Source of the DNA: an uncultured Bacteroidales bacterium
GTDB taxonomy: Bacteria > Bacteroidota > Bacteroidia > Bacteroidales > UBA932
Reading direction: 5' to 3'
DNA: 9,808 nucleotides
Assembly: GCA_905235615.1 (NCBI GenBank)
Contig: CAJOMB010000040.1
Location: forward strand, 1-9,808
The position numbers and the translations under genes were made by a program. Positions 1 through 6,545 of this stretch are shown here, piece by piece (within the stretch, counting starts at the first letter, position 1; every line of letters starts with the position of its first letter). The notes under the pieces are model-generated. The model was not told the DNA's origin and ran no database searches. It worked only from the letters and a program-made list of their open reading frames with translations.

Positions 1-662
1 TCATCCAGTACGGGAACCTGGATCTGAGGCAGGGTGAACTTCACATATGCGGTACGGGCGTCGTAACCGGAATTGGATTTTACGTCAAAGGCAAGTTTAA
101 TATTGTGGTCACCTTCTGTAATGGTAACGGGAGCCCAGGGGAAGGCTTCGTCGGCACCGTCATACTTTTTGATGGAGACCTCCATGTTGGTGAGAATGTT
201 CAAATCTACTTTGCCGCCGGCAACAGGAAGCTCCGGAGCCTCTTCCTTGTCAGGGTAGAATACCAGACCCTGGAAGAACAGGACACTCTCGGTGGTGGCC
301 CCGGCTTTGATATCCAATTGAATCAAGCGCCCGGCCACTTCTTCCGTAAGTCCCTGGAAAGTGACTTTCAGCTCTACACCATCGGCCGCATCGCCTTTTT
401 CTTTGGCCAGAACGGCGCCGGCCTCAGATCCGTCCGGATAGCTGAGAGTGGCTGTCCAAGCCTTGCCGGCGTTGAACTTCACCGTGTAGATAGAGGATTC
501 CGCCTCAACGTCCACAATTGCGGGCGTGGACATCTTCAGATCCGGAACAGTGGGGGTGGGCTCCGGATCGGGAGTGGGAGTGGGAGTGGGGTCCGGAGTG
601 TTCTTGTTGCAAGCCACTACAGTTACAAGGGCTGCAGCGATTAAATAAAGAACTTTTTTCAT
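1..662 (-). CDS. Partial lipoprotein with BACON/Ig-like domains (3' end outside window)
   Basis: The start is an ATG at 660-662; 220 codons are visible and the frame is still open at the window edge. Residues 1-17 form a lipoprotein signal peptide (MKKVLYLIAAALVTVVA) followed by Cys18 in a VVAC lipobox, then a low-complexity Pro/Thr/Asp/Glu linker at about 22-38. From about residue 42 there is a beta-rich module with an FNAGKAWTATLSYP segment and a closing ATTESVLFFQ strand. This has the layout of BACON domains (Bacteroidetes-associated carbohydrate-binding often N-terminal). A second similar module begins near residue 145 (PVAGGKVDLNILTN). The gene starts 4 bases after the preceding gene's stop, so it is cotranscribed and probably translationally coupled. 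Its likely role is a surface glycan-binding or spacer lipoprotein. A catalytic domain could still follow beyond the window, since BACON modules often precede enzymes. The domain call comes from recalled family pattern and was not searched. Confidence 0.85.
   Translation of the reverse strand, partial: MKKVLYLIAAALVTVVACNKNTPDPTPTPTPDPEPTPTVPDLKMSTPAIVDVEAESSIYTVKFNAGKAWTATLSYPDGSEAGAVLAKEKGDAADGVELKVTFQGLTEEVAGRLIQLDIKAGATTESVLFFQGLVFYPDKEEAPELPVAGGKVDLNILTNMEVSIKKYDGADEAFPWAPVTITEGDHNIKLAFDVKSNSGYDARTAYVKFTLPQIQVPVLD
570..591 (-). repeat. Hexamer tandem repeat coding a Pro-Thr linker
   Basis: Three consecutive gggagt units on the plus strand (570-587), followed by gggg, encode alternating Pro-Thr just after the lipidated cysteine of the BACON-like lipoprotein. 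The unit length is a multiple of three, so gain or loss of copies would change linker length without breaking the frame. Confidence 0.7.
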
Positions 663-666
663 AATG

Positions 667-2046
667 TTAATTGGTTAAAGTGTTAAGGTAATTGGAAAAT
701 GCATTTTTAAATGGAGTCCAGTAGTTGAACATCCTTATATGACACAGGTCAAATACAAAATAGCCGTCTGCTGCGTTTATGCAGGCATCCACGGTTTTGG
801 GAATATAAGCGCTTTTCCCACCGTTCTGCCAGCCTTCCGGATTTCCTACATCGGGACCGCCGGCAAAAACCGTATCGCCCATCAAGAGGCTCCGGGCACG
901 GGTGCAAAAGCCCTGCATAGTCCATTCCGTCGTTCCATAGATACTGGACGCAGCTGCGTAGCATCCAAGCAGCAGGAAGTCACAGTGGTCGGCAAAGCCA
1001 TACTTGTGATATTCGCTGTCAGCCCAGCGCGGGTATGCCTTGTGCGTCTGATACCGCGGACTGGCCCAGTTTACGCCGGAGGGATAATAGGAGGAATACC
1101 AAGCTCCCACATATACCCCGAAGCGGATGGCAGGATTTACGCTATGGACAGTTTCTGCCGCCTTCTCCACAAAGTCGTGGATAGTTTTGACCCGGAAAGT
1201 AAGCCACGCATATTGGTCTTTACCCATGGCAGTGGGGACATCGCTTGTCCCAGCCTCAAAAACGGGCCATTTGGCAGGTTCATGTCCTAAGTAAGCCACG
1301 AATTTCCGGTGCGAAATTTCCGAGAAATCACTCTGAAGCCCAGCGTCGGAATAGCGGCAACGGTCAAGGACGATACCGTCCACTTCGTAAGCGGCCAGTT
1401 CCTTCAGAAGCGACAGCAGATAGGCCTGCACTTCGTCATGGGCGGGGTTCAGGAACACGGTTCCCTGCACGCCCTCGTAATAGGCGCTCTTCAAGCCGTC
1501 GGCCGTATTGTCCATGGAAGCCCATTCTGCCGGAATGTCGCCGCTGAAAATGGGGCCTTCGCTCTCCAGGCCATAATACCCGCCATACCCGCCTACAAAG
1601 GTATTGATGGCGGCATGAACGCGTAGCCCGGCAGCGTGTCCGGCGTCGATGAACGCCTGCAGGTAGTCAAAGCTGGCCGTTCGTTCAATGAAACGATAAC
1701 TGCTTCCCACCCAGGCGGCGAGCCGATTGGCCTGAGGGGCTACGGCAGACTCCCAGAGCACCGTTCCTTCCGTAGGACGCACATCCACCACGATGTCGGT
1801 GAAGCCGCTGTCGGCCACTTGTTTTAATTCCTTTGCGATATAGGCCTTGTCGTTGGCATAATAGTAGAAATTGGCGGAGGCGTCAATCCAGACATAGCGG
1901 GGCTTGGCCTCCACCTCCGGTTTTTCCGGTTCTACAGGTGTAACCGGCTCCGGTTCGGGTTCAGGTTCAGGAGTGGGGACAGGCGTATCCGGCCGTGTGC
2001 AGCACACAACCGCAAGTGTAAGCAATACCGCCCACCATTTTTTCAT
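667..2046 (-). CDS. Family-10-like glycosyl hydrolase (GHL10/DUF187, YddW/DigH-like) lipoprotein
   Basis: This is a 459-residue protein. It has a short signal peptide (MKKWWAVLLTLAVV) before Cys15-Cys16. The lipobox is atypical because the -1 residue is Val or Cys rather than Ala/Gly/Ser, but the short N-terminus and the following linker fit lipidation. Residues about 18-48 are a Pro/Glu-rich stalk. The catalytic-type domain runs from about 50 to 459 and looks like the alpha/beta barrel of PF02638/COG1649. Visible landmarks are FTDIVVDVRPTEGTVLW near the start, VDGIVLDRCRYSD at 222-234 (Asp223, Asp228, Arg229 and Arg231 on one strand end), an IRFGVYVGAWYSSYYP strand around 303-318 and CDFLLLGCY near the end. 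A characterised relative, E. coli DigH (YddW), cleaves peptidoglycan glycan strands lacking stem peptides. The substrate here is unknown. The gene sits 5 bases after the phosphodiester glycosidase gene. The catalytic residues are not assigned. Confidence 0.85.
   Translation of the reverse strand: MKKWWAVLLTLAVVCCTRPDTPVPTPEPEPEPEPVTPVEPEKPEVEAKPRYVWIDASANFYYYANDKAYIAKELKQVADSGFTDIVVDVRPTEGTVLWESAVAPQANRLAAWVGSSYRFIERTASFDYLQAFIDAGHAAGLRVHAAINTFVGGYGGYYGLESEGPIFSGDIPAEWASMDNTADGLKSAYYEGVQGTVFLNPAHDEVQAYLLSLLKELAAYEVDGIVLDRCRYSDAGLQSDFSEISHRKFVAYLGHEPAKWPVFEAGTSDVPTAMGKDQYAWLTFRVKTIHDFVEKAAETVHSVNPAIRFGVYVGAWYSSYYPSGVNWASPRYQTHKAYPRWADSEYHKYGFADHCDFLLLGCYAAASSIYGTTEWTMQGFCTRARSLLMGDTVFAGGPDVGNPEGWQNGGKSAYIPKTVDACINAADGYFVFDLCHIRMFNYWTPFKNAFSNYLNTLTN
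1946..1969 (-). repeat. Degenerate hexamer repeat coding a Glu-Pro stalk
   Basis: Four ggYtcN-type hexamers lie in tandem on the plus strand (ggctcc, ggttcg, ggttca, ggttca). They encode alternating Glu-Pro in the stalk between the lipidated cysteine and the barrel domain of the GHL10-like protein. The repeat is frame-neutral and resembles in position the hexamer repeat in the next gene. Confidence 0.65.
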
Positions 2047-2051
2047 AGCAC

Positions 2052-3077
2052 TTATCTAATGTAAATGCAACTTCCGACTGGGCGTTGCGTCCCATCGGTG
2101 GGTTGAACTGTCTCCAAGCCATTTACGAGAAGGCAAGTGGAACCTCCACCGTCCAGGTTGACGGCATCCGTACATCCGAATTCCTTCAGGATTTTGGCCA
2201 CATCTTCCGTAGAATAGCCATAGACCCCTTCCGTCATTTCACGGCCTTCGCATACGAAGAGCACCAACTTTTTGTCTTGGGTTATGCCGATAGCGGTCCG
2301 CGGGTCCGGATTGATACAGTTCACATCGTAGTCTCCGGGCAGGCATTCGAAGCGCCAGGTGTTCTGGATTTCACCGTTTTTCAGCAGAACAGGGCCCGCG
2401 CCGATGGCGGTTTTTGCTTCAAAGGCCGCACCGGTCGACGGGAAGGTGGAACTGGGCACCGCCTGCGGTGTGCTGCCGTAACCGTTCTCTGCCGGAGCCT
2501 GGTAGATGTAATGATGCTCCATGTCGGAGAAGTAGGTCCAGGAGGCCTCTATTTTGCCGTCTGCATGCTCTATGAATGCCGCCTTTGTAGGATAGTACAG
2601 TGTTATCCAGTCTTCGGATGCATAGTTGATATTGGGGGAGAGCAACTCCCCGTTTTCTACAGCTATGCTGGCCGGATAATTGATGCCGGAATCTACATAG
2701 AAGAAACCCCCGTTCATGACCAGAGCGGGACTGCTCTGGTCATTGTACACCTGGGTGGGTGTTTTCAATGCATCTTCACTTCCGTCCAGCTCGGGGTCAC
2801 GCAGGCCCCAGACATGCCAGGACGCCTGCGAAAGGTCAACAGTGGCAATATAGGCCTCCGCCTTTTTACCTTTGAGTTTGGCCGGGGAATGATAGATGGT
2901 TACATAGGATGGCAGTTTGCCGTATCGGCCGTCCGTGATCTCTTCCCACGGCGCGTCATCGGCATCGGGGTCGTCCCAAGGCCATACGTCGGGAAGGCCG
3001 CTTCCCTGCTTACTGCACCCGCAGGCGGTAGCAACCAGCGTCAGGGCTACGCCTGTCATATAAAAAAGCTTTCTCAT
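2052..3077 (-). CDS. Phosphodiester glycosidase family (NAGPA/DUF2233) lipoprotein
   Basis: This is a 341-residue protein. A signal peptide ends in ATAC-GC, giving Cys19 (or Cys21) as the lipidation site. It is followed by an unusual Trp/Asp-rich acidic linker (about 29-46). The PF09992 domain covers about 55-341. Family landmarks seen are NGGFF at 122-126, GAGPVLL at 226-232, PRTAIG at 259-264, NLDGGGST at 307-314 and RPVG at 332-335 just before the C-terminus. Known members include the human uncovering enzyme, which removes GlcNAc from GlcNAc-1-P-6-mannose diesters. The family therefore suggests hydrolysis of a sugar-1-phosphodiester; the actual substrate here is inferred only. The start ATG overlaps the stop of the preceding lipoprotein gene by 4 bases (ATGA), so translation is probably coupled. 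The protein is probably anchored in the outer membrane and, given the acidic linker, may be surface exposed. The family call is strong and the substrate uncertain. Confidence 0.92.
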   Translation of the reverse strand: MRKLFYMTGVALTLVATACGCSKQGSGLPDVWPWDDPDADDAPWEEITDGRYGKLPSYVTIYHSPAKLKGKKAEAYIATVDLSQASWHVWGLRDPELDGSEDALKTPTQVYNDQSSPALVMNGGFFYVDSGINYPASIAVENGELLSPNINYASEDWITLYYPTKAAFIEHADGKIEASWTYFSDMEHHYIYQAPAENGYGSTPQAVPSSTFPSTGAAFEAKTAIGAGPVLLKNGEIQNTWRFECLPGDYDVNCINPDPRTAIGITQDKKLVLFVCEGREMTEGVYGYSTEDVAKILKEFGCTDAVNLDGGGSTCLLVNGLETVQPTDGTQRPVGSCIYIR

Positions 3078-4819
3078 ATCTCGAAACAGTCTGCTACGTA
3101 GGCGCCAATCACCTGCGTATGGTGGTCATAATAATACAGATACATGCGGTAACCGTCTACGGAAGGCACCAGGACAACATCTCCGGATGCTCCCGTAGGT
3201 TCGTTACGGGCACCCTTCTGGAAAATGGACAGGTTGTCATTGCCCAAAAGCAGACGGACGGCGGACGGGTCGGTAGCGTCATACAGGCGTAACTTGGGGC
3301 GGATTTCCCATTGCGGGAAATGGCTTACGGCAAAGAGCGTCAAGTAAGGTGTTCCATTGAATACCTTGAGATCCAGGCAATTGGGGTTCACTCCCCAGTT
3401 CCCCACCAGATCCAGCCAGTAATCACGGTCCTTGGCGTCAATGTAGTGCAGGATATAGCAGTCCGCGCTCTCACTGGTAACCGAAGGGTCCACGTTGCCT
3501 TCATAGAAGTCAATGAACCAGCCGTCCTTGTCCGGGTCCTCCGAGGCGGGACACACTGTTGCGCTGTTTACGGGTGCGGCGCCCCAGCTCATGCCGAAAC
3601 CGGCAAAATCCTTGGTCTTCACATCCGTTACCGCACCATCACGCACCAGCAGGTAGACCATTTCGGAGGTAGTTGTCACACCGGCAATTCCTTCTGCCGT
3701 CAAGACAATGCAGGCATTGTTTTTGACATCTCCGGACACTTTGATGCGATGGCCGACAGGCGTCATGACCGGATTGGTAAACGTGCATAACAGCACAGGG
3801 GCTTCGGAGACAGAAGAGGTCACGTATATATTCACGTCTTGCGCCTCCGCTCCACCGCTGGCGAAATTGGCGATAATAAGGTTGCCGGCATCGTCGCTGG
3901 TGAGACAGTCCGCAACGGCGCTCCCCAGATTGATCTGCCCCTTCTTGGCACCTGTAAAGGCATCCAGGTACACGGGCGTGCGGCCATTTCCCAGGCCCAC
4001 GATGACGTAGGTGCCCAAACCGGCCAGAGAGACAAAAGAGTCATCCGTATAAGGAGGAAGACCGGCCATCGTCTCCGGATCTACATTAAACAGACGGGCG
4101 ACAGATTCTTCCCGCATTCCGGAACTGAGCAGGTTGGGAATTCCCTGCTCCACGGAATAGGTGCGTTCAGTCACGCCATCGTGTGCCTGAACGGTAACGG
4201 TAGCACCGGTGTTCAGATTGTATCGGGTCTTCTCATTATAAACCTTTCCGTTTATTTTCAGGAGTTTGGCATGCGGTGTCACCTGACCTGTAATTTGTAC
4301 GGCGGACAAATCTTCCAGGTAGGGAATCAGAATTTTGGACGATTCTTCATAGATGACGGCCGATGTCTTCACATCCTCCACCATCAGGGACACAAGGGCG
4401 CAGGAAGAGGATTTGGAACGCTTTCCGGTAATGGTAATTTCACGGGAATTACCCTTGGGGTCCGTGAGCGTAAACTTGTTCTCTTCCGTAAGGTCCAGCA
4501 CGCCAAGCCTGGGGCTGATCTTGTAATTGGGCTGCAGTTCAGCCTGGACACGCAGTTTCATCATGTAGATGAGCGTTTCCTCATTGGAGACTTCCGGATA
4601 ATAGAAGGGGATGGGAATTTCCAGGTATGATTCATCCGGGTCGGTGATGGCAAGCTTGGCAAGTTCCTGTCCGGCATACGGACCCTCCACCAGGATGGCC
4701 GTAAGGCTGGTAAGTCCCTGCCGCTCGGCCGTGGGCTCCACAAATTCGGGCTTGTGGCAGGCCGATACGGCAAAAAGCAGGGCAAGCAGTGTAGAAAGGG
4801 TATAGAGTGTGTTTTTCAT
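3074..4819 (-). CDS. SusE-position lipoprotein, DUF5018-like domain plus beta-propeller-like region
   Basis: This is a 581-residue protein with a signal peptide (MKNTLYTLSTLLALLFAVSA) and lipobox VSAC, giving Cys21. Residues about 25-130 form a beta-rich N-terminal region. Residues about 130-222, from ITGKRSKSSSC through NTGATVTVQAHDGVTERTYSV, resemble the DUF5018 modules found in Bacteroidales PUL lipoproteins. From about 225 to the end are repeated strand motifs such as PVYLDAFTGAKKGQINLG, DDAGNLIIANFAS and GYRMYLYYYDHH, which look like a beta-propeller (compare DUF4623-type proteins). No catalytic motif was recognised. The gene lies directly after the susD-like gene, where SusE/SGBP surface glycan-binding proteins are usually encoded, so a glycan-binding role is the best inference. 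Translation starts just after the 20-base tandem repeats, without a clear Shine-Dalgarno. Domain names come from recalled patterns, not a search. Confidence 0.85.
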   Translation of the reverse strand: MKNTLYTLSTLLALLFAVSACHKPEFVEPTAERQGLTSLTAILVEGPYAGQELAKLAITDPDESYLEIPIPFYYPEVSNEETLIYMMKLRVQAELQPNYKISPRLGVLDLTEENKFTLTDPKGNSREITITGKRSKSSSCALVSLMVEDVKTSAVIYEESSKILIPYLEDLSAVQITGQVTPHAKLLKINGKVYNEKTRYNLNTGATVTVQAHDGVTERTYSVEQGIPNLLSSGMREESVARLFNVDPETMAGLPPYTDDSFVSLAGLGTYVIVGLGNGRTPVYLDAFTGAKKGQINLGSAVADCLTSDDAGNLIIANFASGGAEAQDVNIYVTSSVSEAPVLLCTFTNPVMTPVGHRIKVSGDVKNNACIVLTAEGIAGVTTTSEMVYLLVRDGAVTDVKTKDFAGFGMSWGAAPVNSATVCPASEDPDKDGWFIDFYEGNVDPSVTSESADCYILHYIDAKDRDYWLDLVGNWGVNPNCLDLKVFNGTPYLTLFAVSHFPQWEIRPKLRLYDATDPSAVRLLLGNDNLSIFQKGARNEPTGASGDVVLVPSVDGYRMYLYYYDHHTQVIGAYVADCFEI

Positions 4820-4824
4820 AACAG

Positions 4825-4845
4825 ATTCTTCACTTCGTTCAGAAT
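4825..4845 (-). other. Possible short hairpin before the DUF5018-like gene
   Basis: ATTCT (4825-4829) and AGAAT (4841-4845) are complementary, giving a 5-bp stem with an 11-base loop, ending 5 bases upstream of the next start codon. No U-run follows, so it is not a convincing terminator. The stem is weak and may be incidental to the repeat sequence. Confidence 0.3.
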
Positions 4846-4890
4846 GACAATACTTCGTTCAGAATGACATGATTTCGTTCAGAAGGACAT
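4831..4890 (-). repeat. Three-copy 20-base tandem repeat in the susD/SusE-like spacer
   Basis: Three contiguous 20-base units lie at 4831-4850, 4851-4870 and 4871-4890. On the plus strand they share the core ttcgttcagaa followed by tgaca or ggaca. Units 1 and 2 differ only at their end bases; unit 3 carries a few changes and its last base is within the SusD stop codon. A degraded fourth unit (tacttcc.attca) may extend into the SusD C-terminal codons at 4891-4901. The repeats fill nearly all of the only sizeable gap in the operon. Together with gattcttcac just beside them (4824-4833), they match a motif of the type TCATTCTGAACGAAGTGAAG that I recall as common in intergenic spaces of many bacterial genomes. 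That recollection is unverified. Confidence 0.85.
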
Positions 4891-6530
4891 TACTTCCATT
4901 CATCATATTGATTTACAAGCGAATTGGATTCCAGTTCCGATTTGGGCATCGGGAAACGGTACATACGTTCCGGGAAGTTGCGGTTCTTCTCGTCCACGGA
5001 AACATAGGTGTAGCGGAATCCGCTCCCCTCGGGTTCAATCTTGAGACCATGTTGCTGATAGCCGCTGAGACCATCCGGATAAGCCTGTGCAGCTACTTCC
5101 CAGCGTCGGAGGTCCCAGTAGCGCAGGCCTTCAAATGCCAGTTCCACCTTCCTTTCCTGGACGATGGCTTTCCACAGGTTTTCTCCGCTTTTATCGGTAT
5201 AAGGCAGTCCGACGCGGGTGCGAATGGCCCTTACTGCGGCATTGGCGCCTGTGGCATCATTGGTCCGGTAACAGGCCTCGGCCTTGTTCAGGAGCACTTC
5301 TCCATATCGGAGCAGCGTAAAAGGATGGCTGCTGCCGGAAGTGGTGACATCGTAGCTCTCATCTACGTGCTTGCGAAGATAATAACCGGTAACAGTCTTG
5401 CCCTTGGGCTCCTTGTCTGTTTTCCAGGTGGTCCAGCCGTCAGTGCCGCCCACGAAGGGCTCAATGACACGGCCTTTCCAGGAAGAGCCGTTGTACAGGA
5501 TGGTAGCCTGGAAACGGGGTTCCAACAAGGCATAAGGCGGCGTATTGGTGGTGGAGGCGTGCCAGGCGTTCCAAGACGGGAACCCGCCCGTTGCCAGTTC
5601 ATAGCTTTCCACTATTTCCTGCGTAGGAACGGCGTAAGCCCCACCTTTCATGTCTTTAATGGCGAAATCGCCGCCGGGGGTGTAATAGAAGTCGAAACTG
5701 TGCGTAAGACCGGTTGCATAGTCGAAGGTATACTGGAGGATGGCCTCCCGGTTACCTGCGGCAAGCGACTTGCCACAAGCATCAGCATAATTGGGCTCCA
5801 GTTCGTATCCCAGTTCAGCTACGGCGTTTGCGGCAGCAATGACGGCATCATAACGCTTGGCGTATAACATGGCGCGGGTAATGAGGCCGTAAGCCATCCC
5901 CTTGTTGATTCGGCCATGGGCGGAGGCTGCAGCAGGAAGATGGGCTGCGGCGAAGTCCAGATCGGCCTGGACAAAATCCCATCCCTCGCTTTCCGTCGAC
6001 ACGGCTTTGTCCTTTACGATGGCGGAAAGGTCTTCGTCATAGATGATTACGTCCTTGTAGCGCTTGATGAGTTCAAAGTAGAAGTAGCCGCGCAGGAAGC
6101 GGAGTTCAGCCTCCAGACGGGTCTTGTCCTCGTCCTTCATCTGCCCGTACGTATGAAGGTAACTGATGGCCTCGTTGGTCTCGCGAATGGCCGTATACAG
6201 AGACCCCCACATGCCCAGATAGACATCAATGGTCTGGGCGGTGACAGTGCTCTCAAAATAAGCCAGGTAGGAAGGAATATACGCCATCGCATTGAAGTTG
6301 TACGAGGTGTACTTGAATTCGTCGGTAAGGGCTTCCGTGAGGCCGGCCGCCGTGGGAGCGGAATAATATCCCCATAAATAGGAATACAGGTGATTCACGG
6401 AATATTCGGCATTGGTTGTGGTTTCCCACAGGGTTTTGGCCGATACCCGGTCCGTAGGCGTGAGGTCCAGCGTTTTGTTGCAGGAGACCAGTGCGGCAAG
6501 GGCCGCGGTCAGAAACAATACTTTTTTCAT
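4890..6530 (-). CDS. SusD/RagB family outer-membrane nutrient-binding lipoprotein
   Basis: This is 546 residues from the ATG at 6528-6530. I prefer this start to the in-frame ATG at 6543-6545. It is preceded by GGAGG seven bases upstream and gives a clean signal peptide (MKKVLFLTAALAALVS) with lipobox LVSC and Cys17, whereas the longer form adds MGGKG in front. Family hallmarks are KTLDLTPTDRVSAKTLW after the cysteine, LRFLRGYFYFELIKRY around 143-158 in the helical TPR-type core, and QERKVELAFEGLRYWDLRRW around 457-476 in the C-terminal SusD domain. SusD proteins cap the SusC barrel from outside and bind the glycan before import. The gene begins 15 bases after the SusC stop, which is the classic pair. 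Length is typical for the family. The sequence alone does not identify the glycan. Confidence 0.96.
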   Translation of the reverse strand: MKKVLFLTAALAALVSCNKTLDLTPTDRVSAKTLWETTTNAEYSVNHLYSYLWGYYSAPTAAGLTEALTDEFKYTSYNFNAMAYIPSYLAYFESTVTAQTIDVYLGMWGSLYTAIRETNEAISYLHTYGQMKDEDKTRLEAELRFLRGYFYFELIKRYKDVIIYDEDLSAIVKDKAVSTESEGWDFVQADLDFAAAHLPAAASAHGRINKGMAYGLITRAMLYAKRYDAVIAAANAVAELGYELEPNYADACGKSLAAGNREAILQYTFDYATGLTHSFDFYYTPGGDFAIKDMKGGAYAVPTQEIVESYELATGGFPSWNAWHASTTNTPPYALLEPRFQATILYNGSSWKGRVIEPFVGGTDGWTTWKTDKEPKGKTVTGYYLRKHVDESYDVTTSGSSHPFTLLRYGEVLLNKAEACYRTNDATGANAAVRAIRTRVGLPYTDKSGENLWKAIVQERKVELAFEGLRYWDLRRWEVAAQAYPDGLSGYQQHGLKIEPEGSGFRYTYVSVDEKNRNFPERMYRFPMPKSELESNSLVNQYDEWK

Positions 6531-6537
6531 ACCTTTT

Positions 6538-6542
6538 CCTCC
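6538..6542 (-). promoter_or_regulatory. Shine-Dalgarno site for the SusD-like gene
   Basis: The coding strand reads GGAGG seven bases before the ATG at 6530. It is the only strong Shine-Dalgarno seen in the operon. It supports the internal start over the upstream in-frame ATG at 6545, which overlaps this site. Confidence 0.65.
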
Positions 6543-6545
6543 CAT

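Noticed and set aside
105..644. Plus-strand open frame of 179 codons opposite the partial lipoprotein
   Set aside because: The minus-strand frame has a lipoprotein signal peptide, proline linker and BACON-like modules; the plus-strand frame has a Gly/Ser/Arg-rich composition expected from reading the linker backwards.
2085..3101. 338-residue open frame on the plus strand, almost exactly antisense to the phosphodiester glycosidase gene
   Set aside because: It mirrors a gene with clear family motifs, its own translation shows no recognisable domain, and it would be convergent to an otherwise uniform operon. Stop-poor antisense frames are common at this base composition.
4820..4889. CRISPR-like or transcription terminator interpretation of the repeat spacer
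   Set aside because: The units are directly contiguous with no spacers, and there is no strong stem followed by a U-run.
6531..6545. Five-residue N-terminal extension (MGGKG) of the SusD-like protein from the ATG at 6545
   Set aside because: The GGAGG site inside this stretch is well placed for the ATG at 6530, and that start gives the usual MKK lipoprotein signal peptide.
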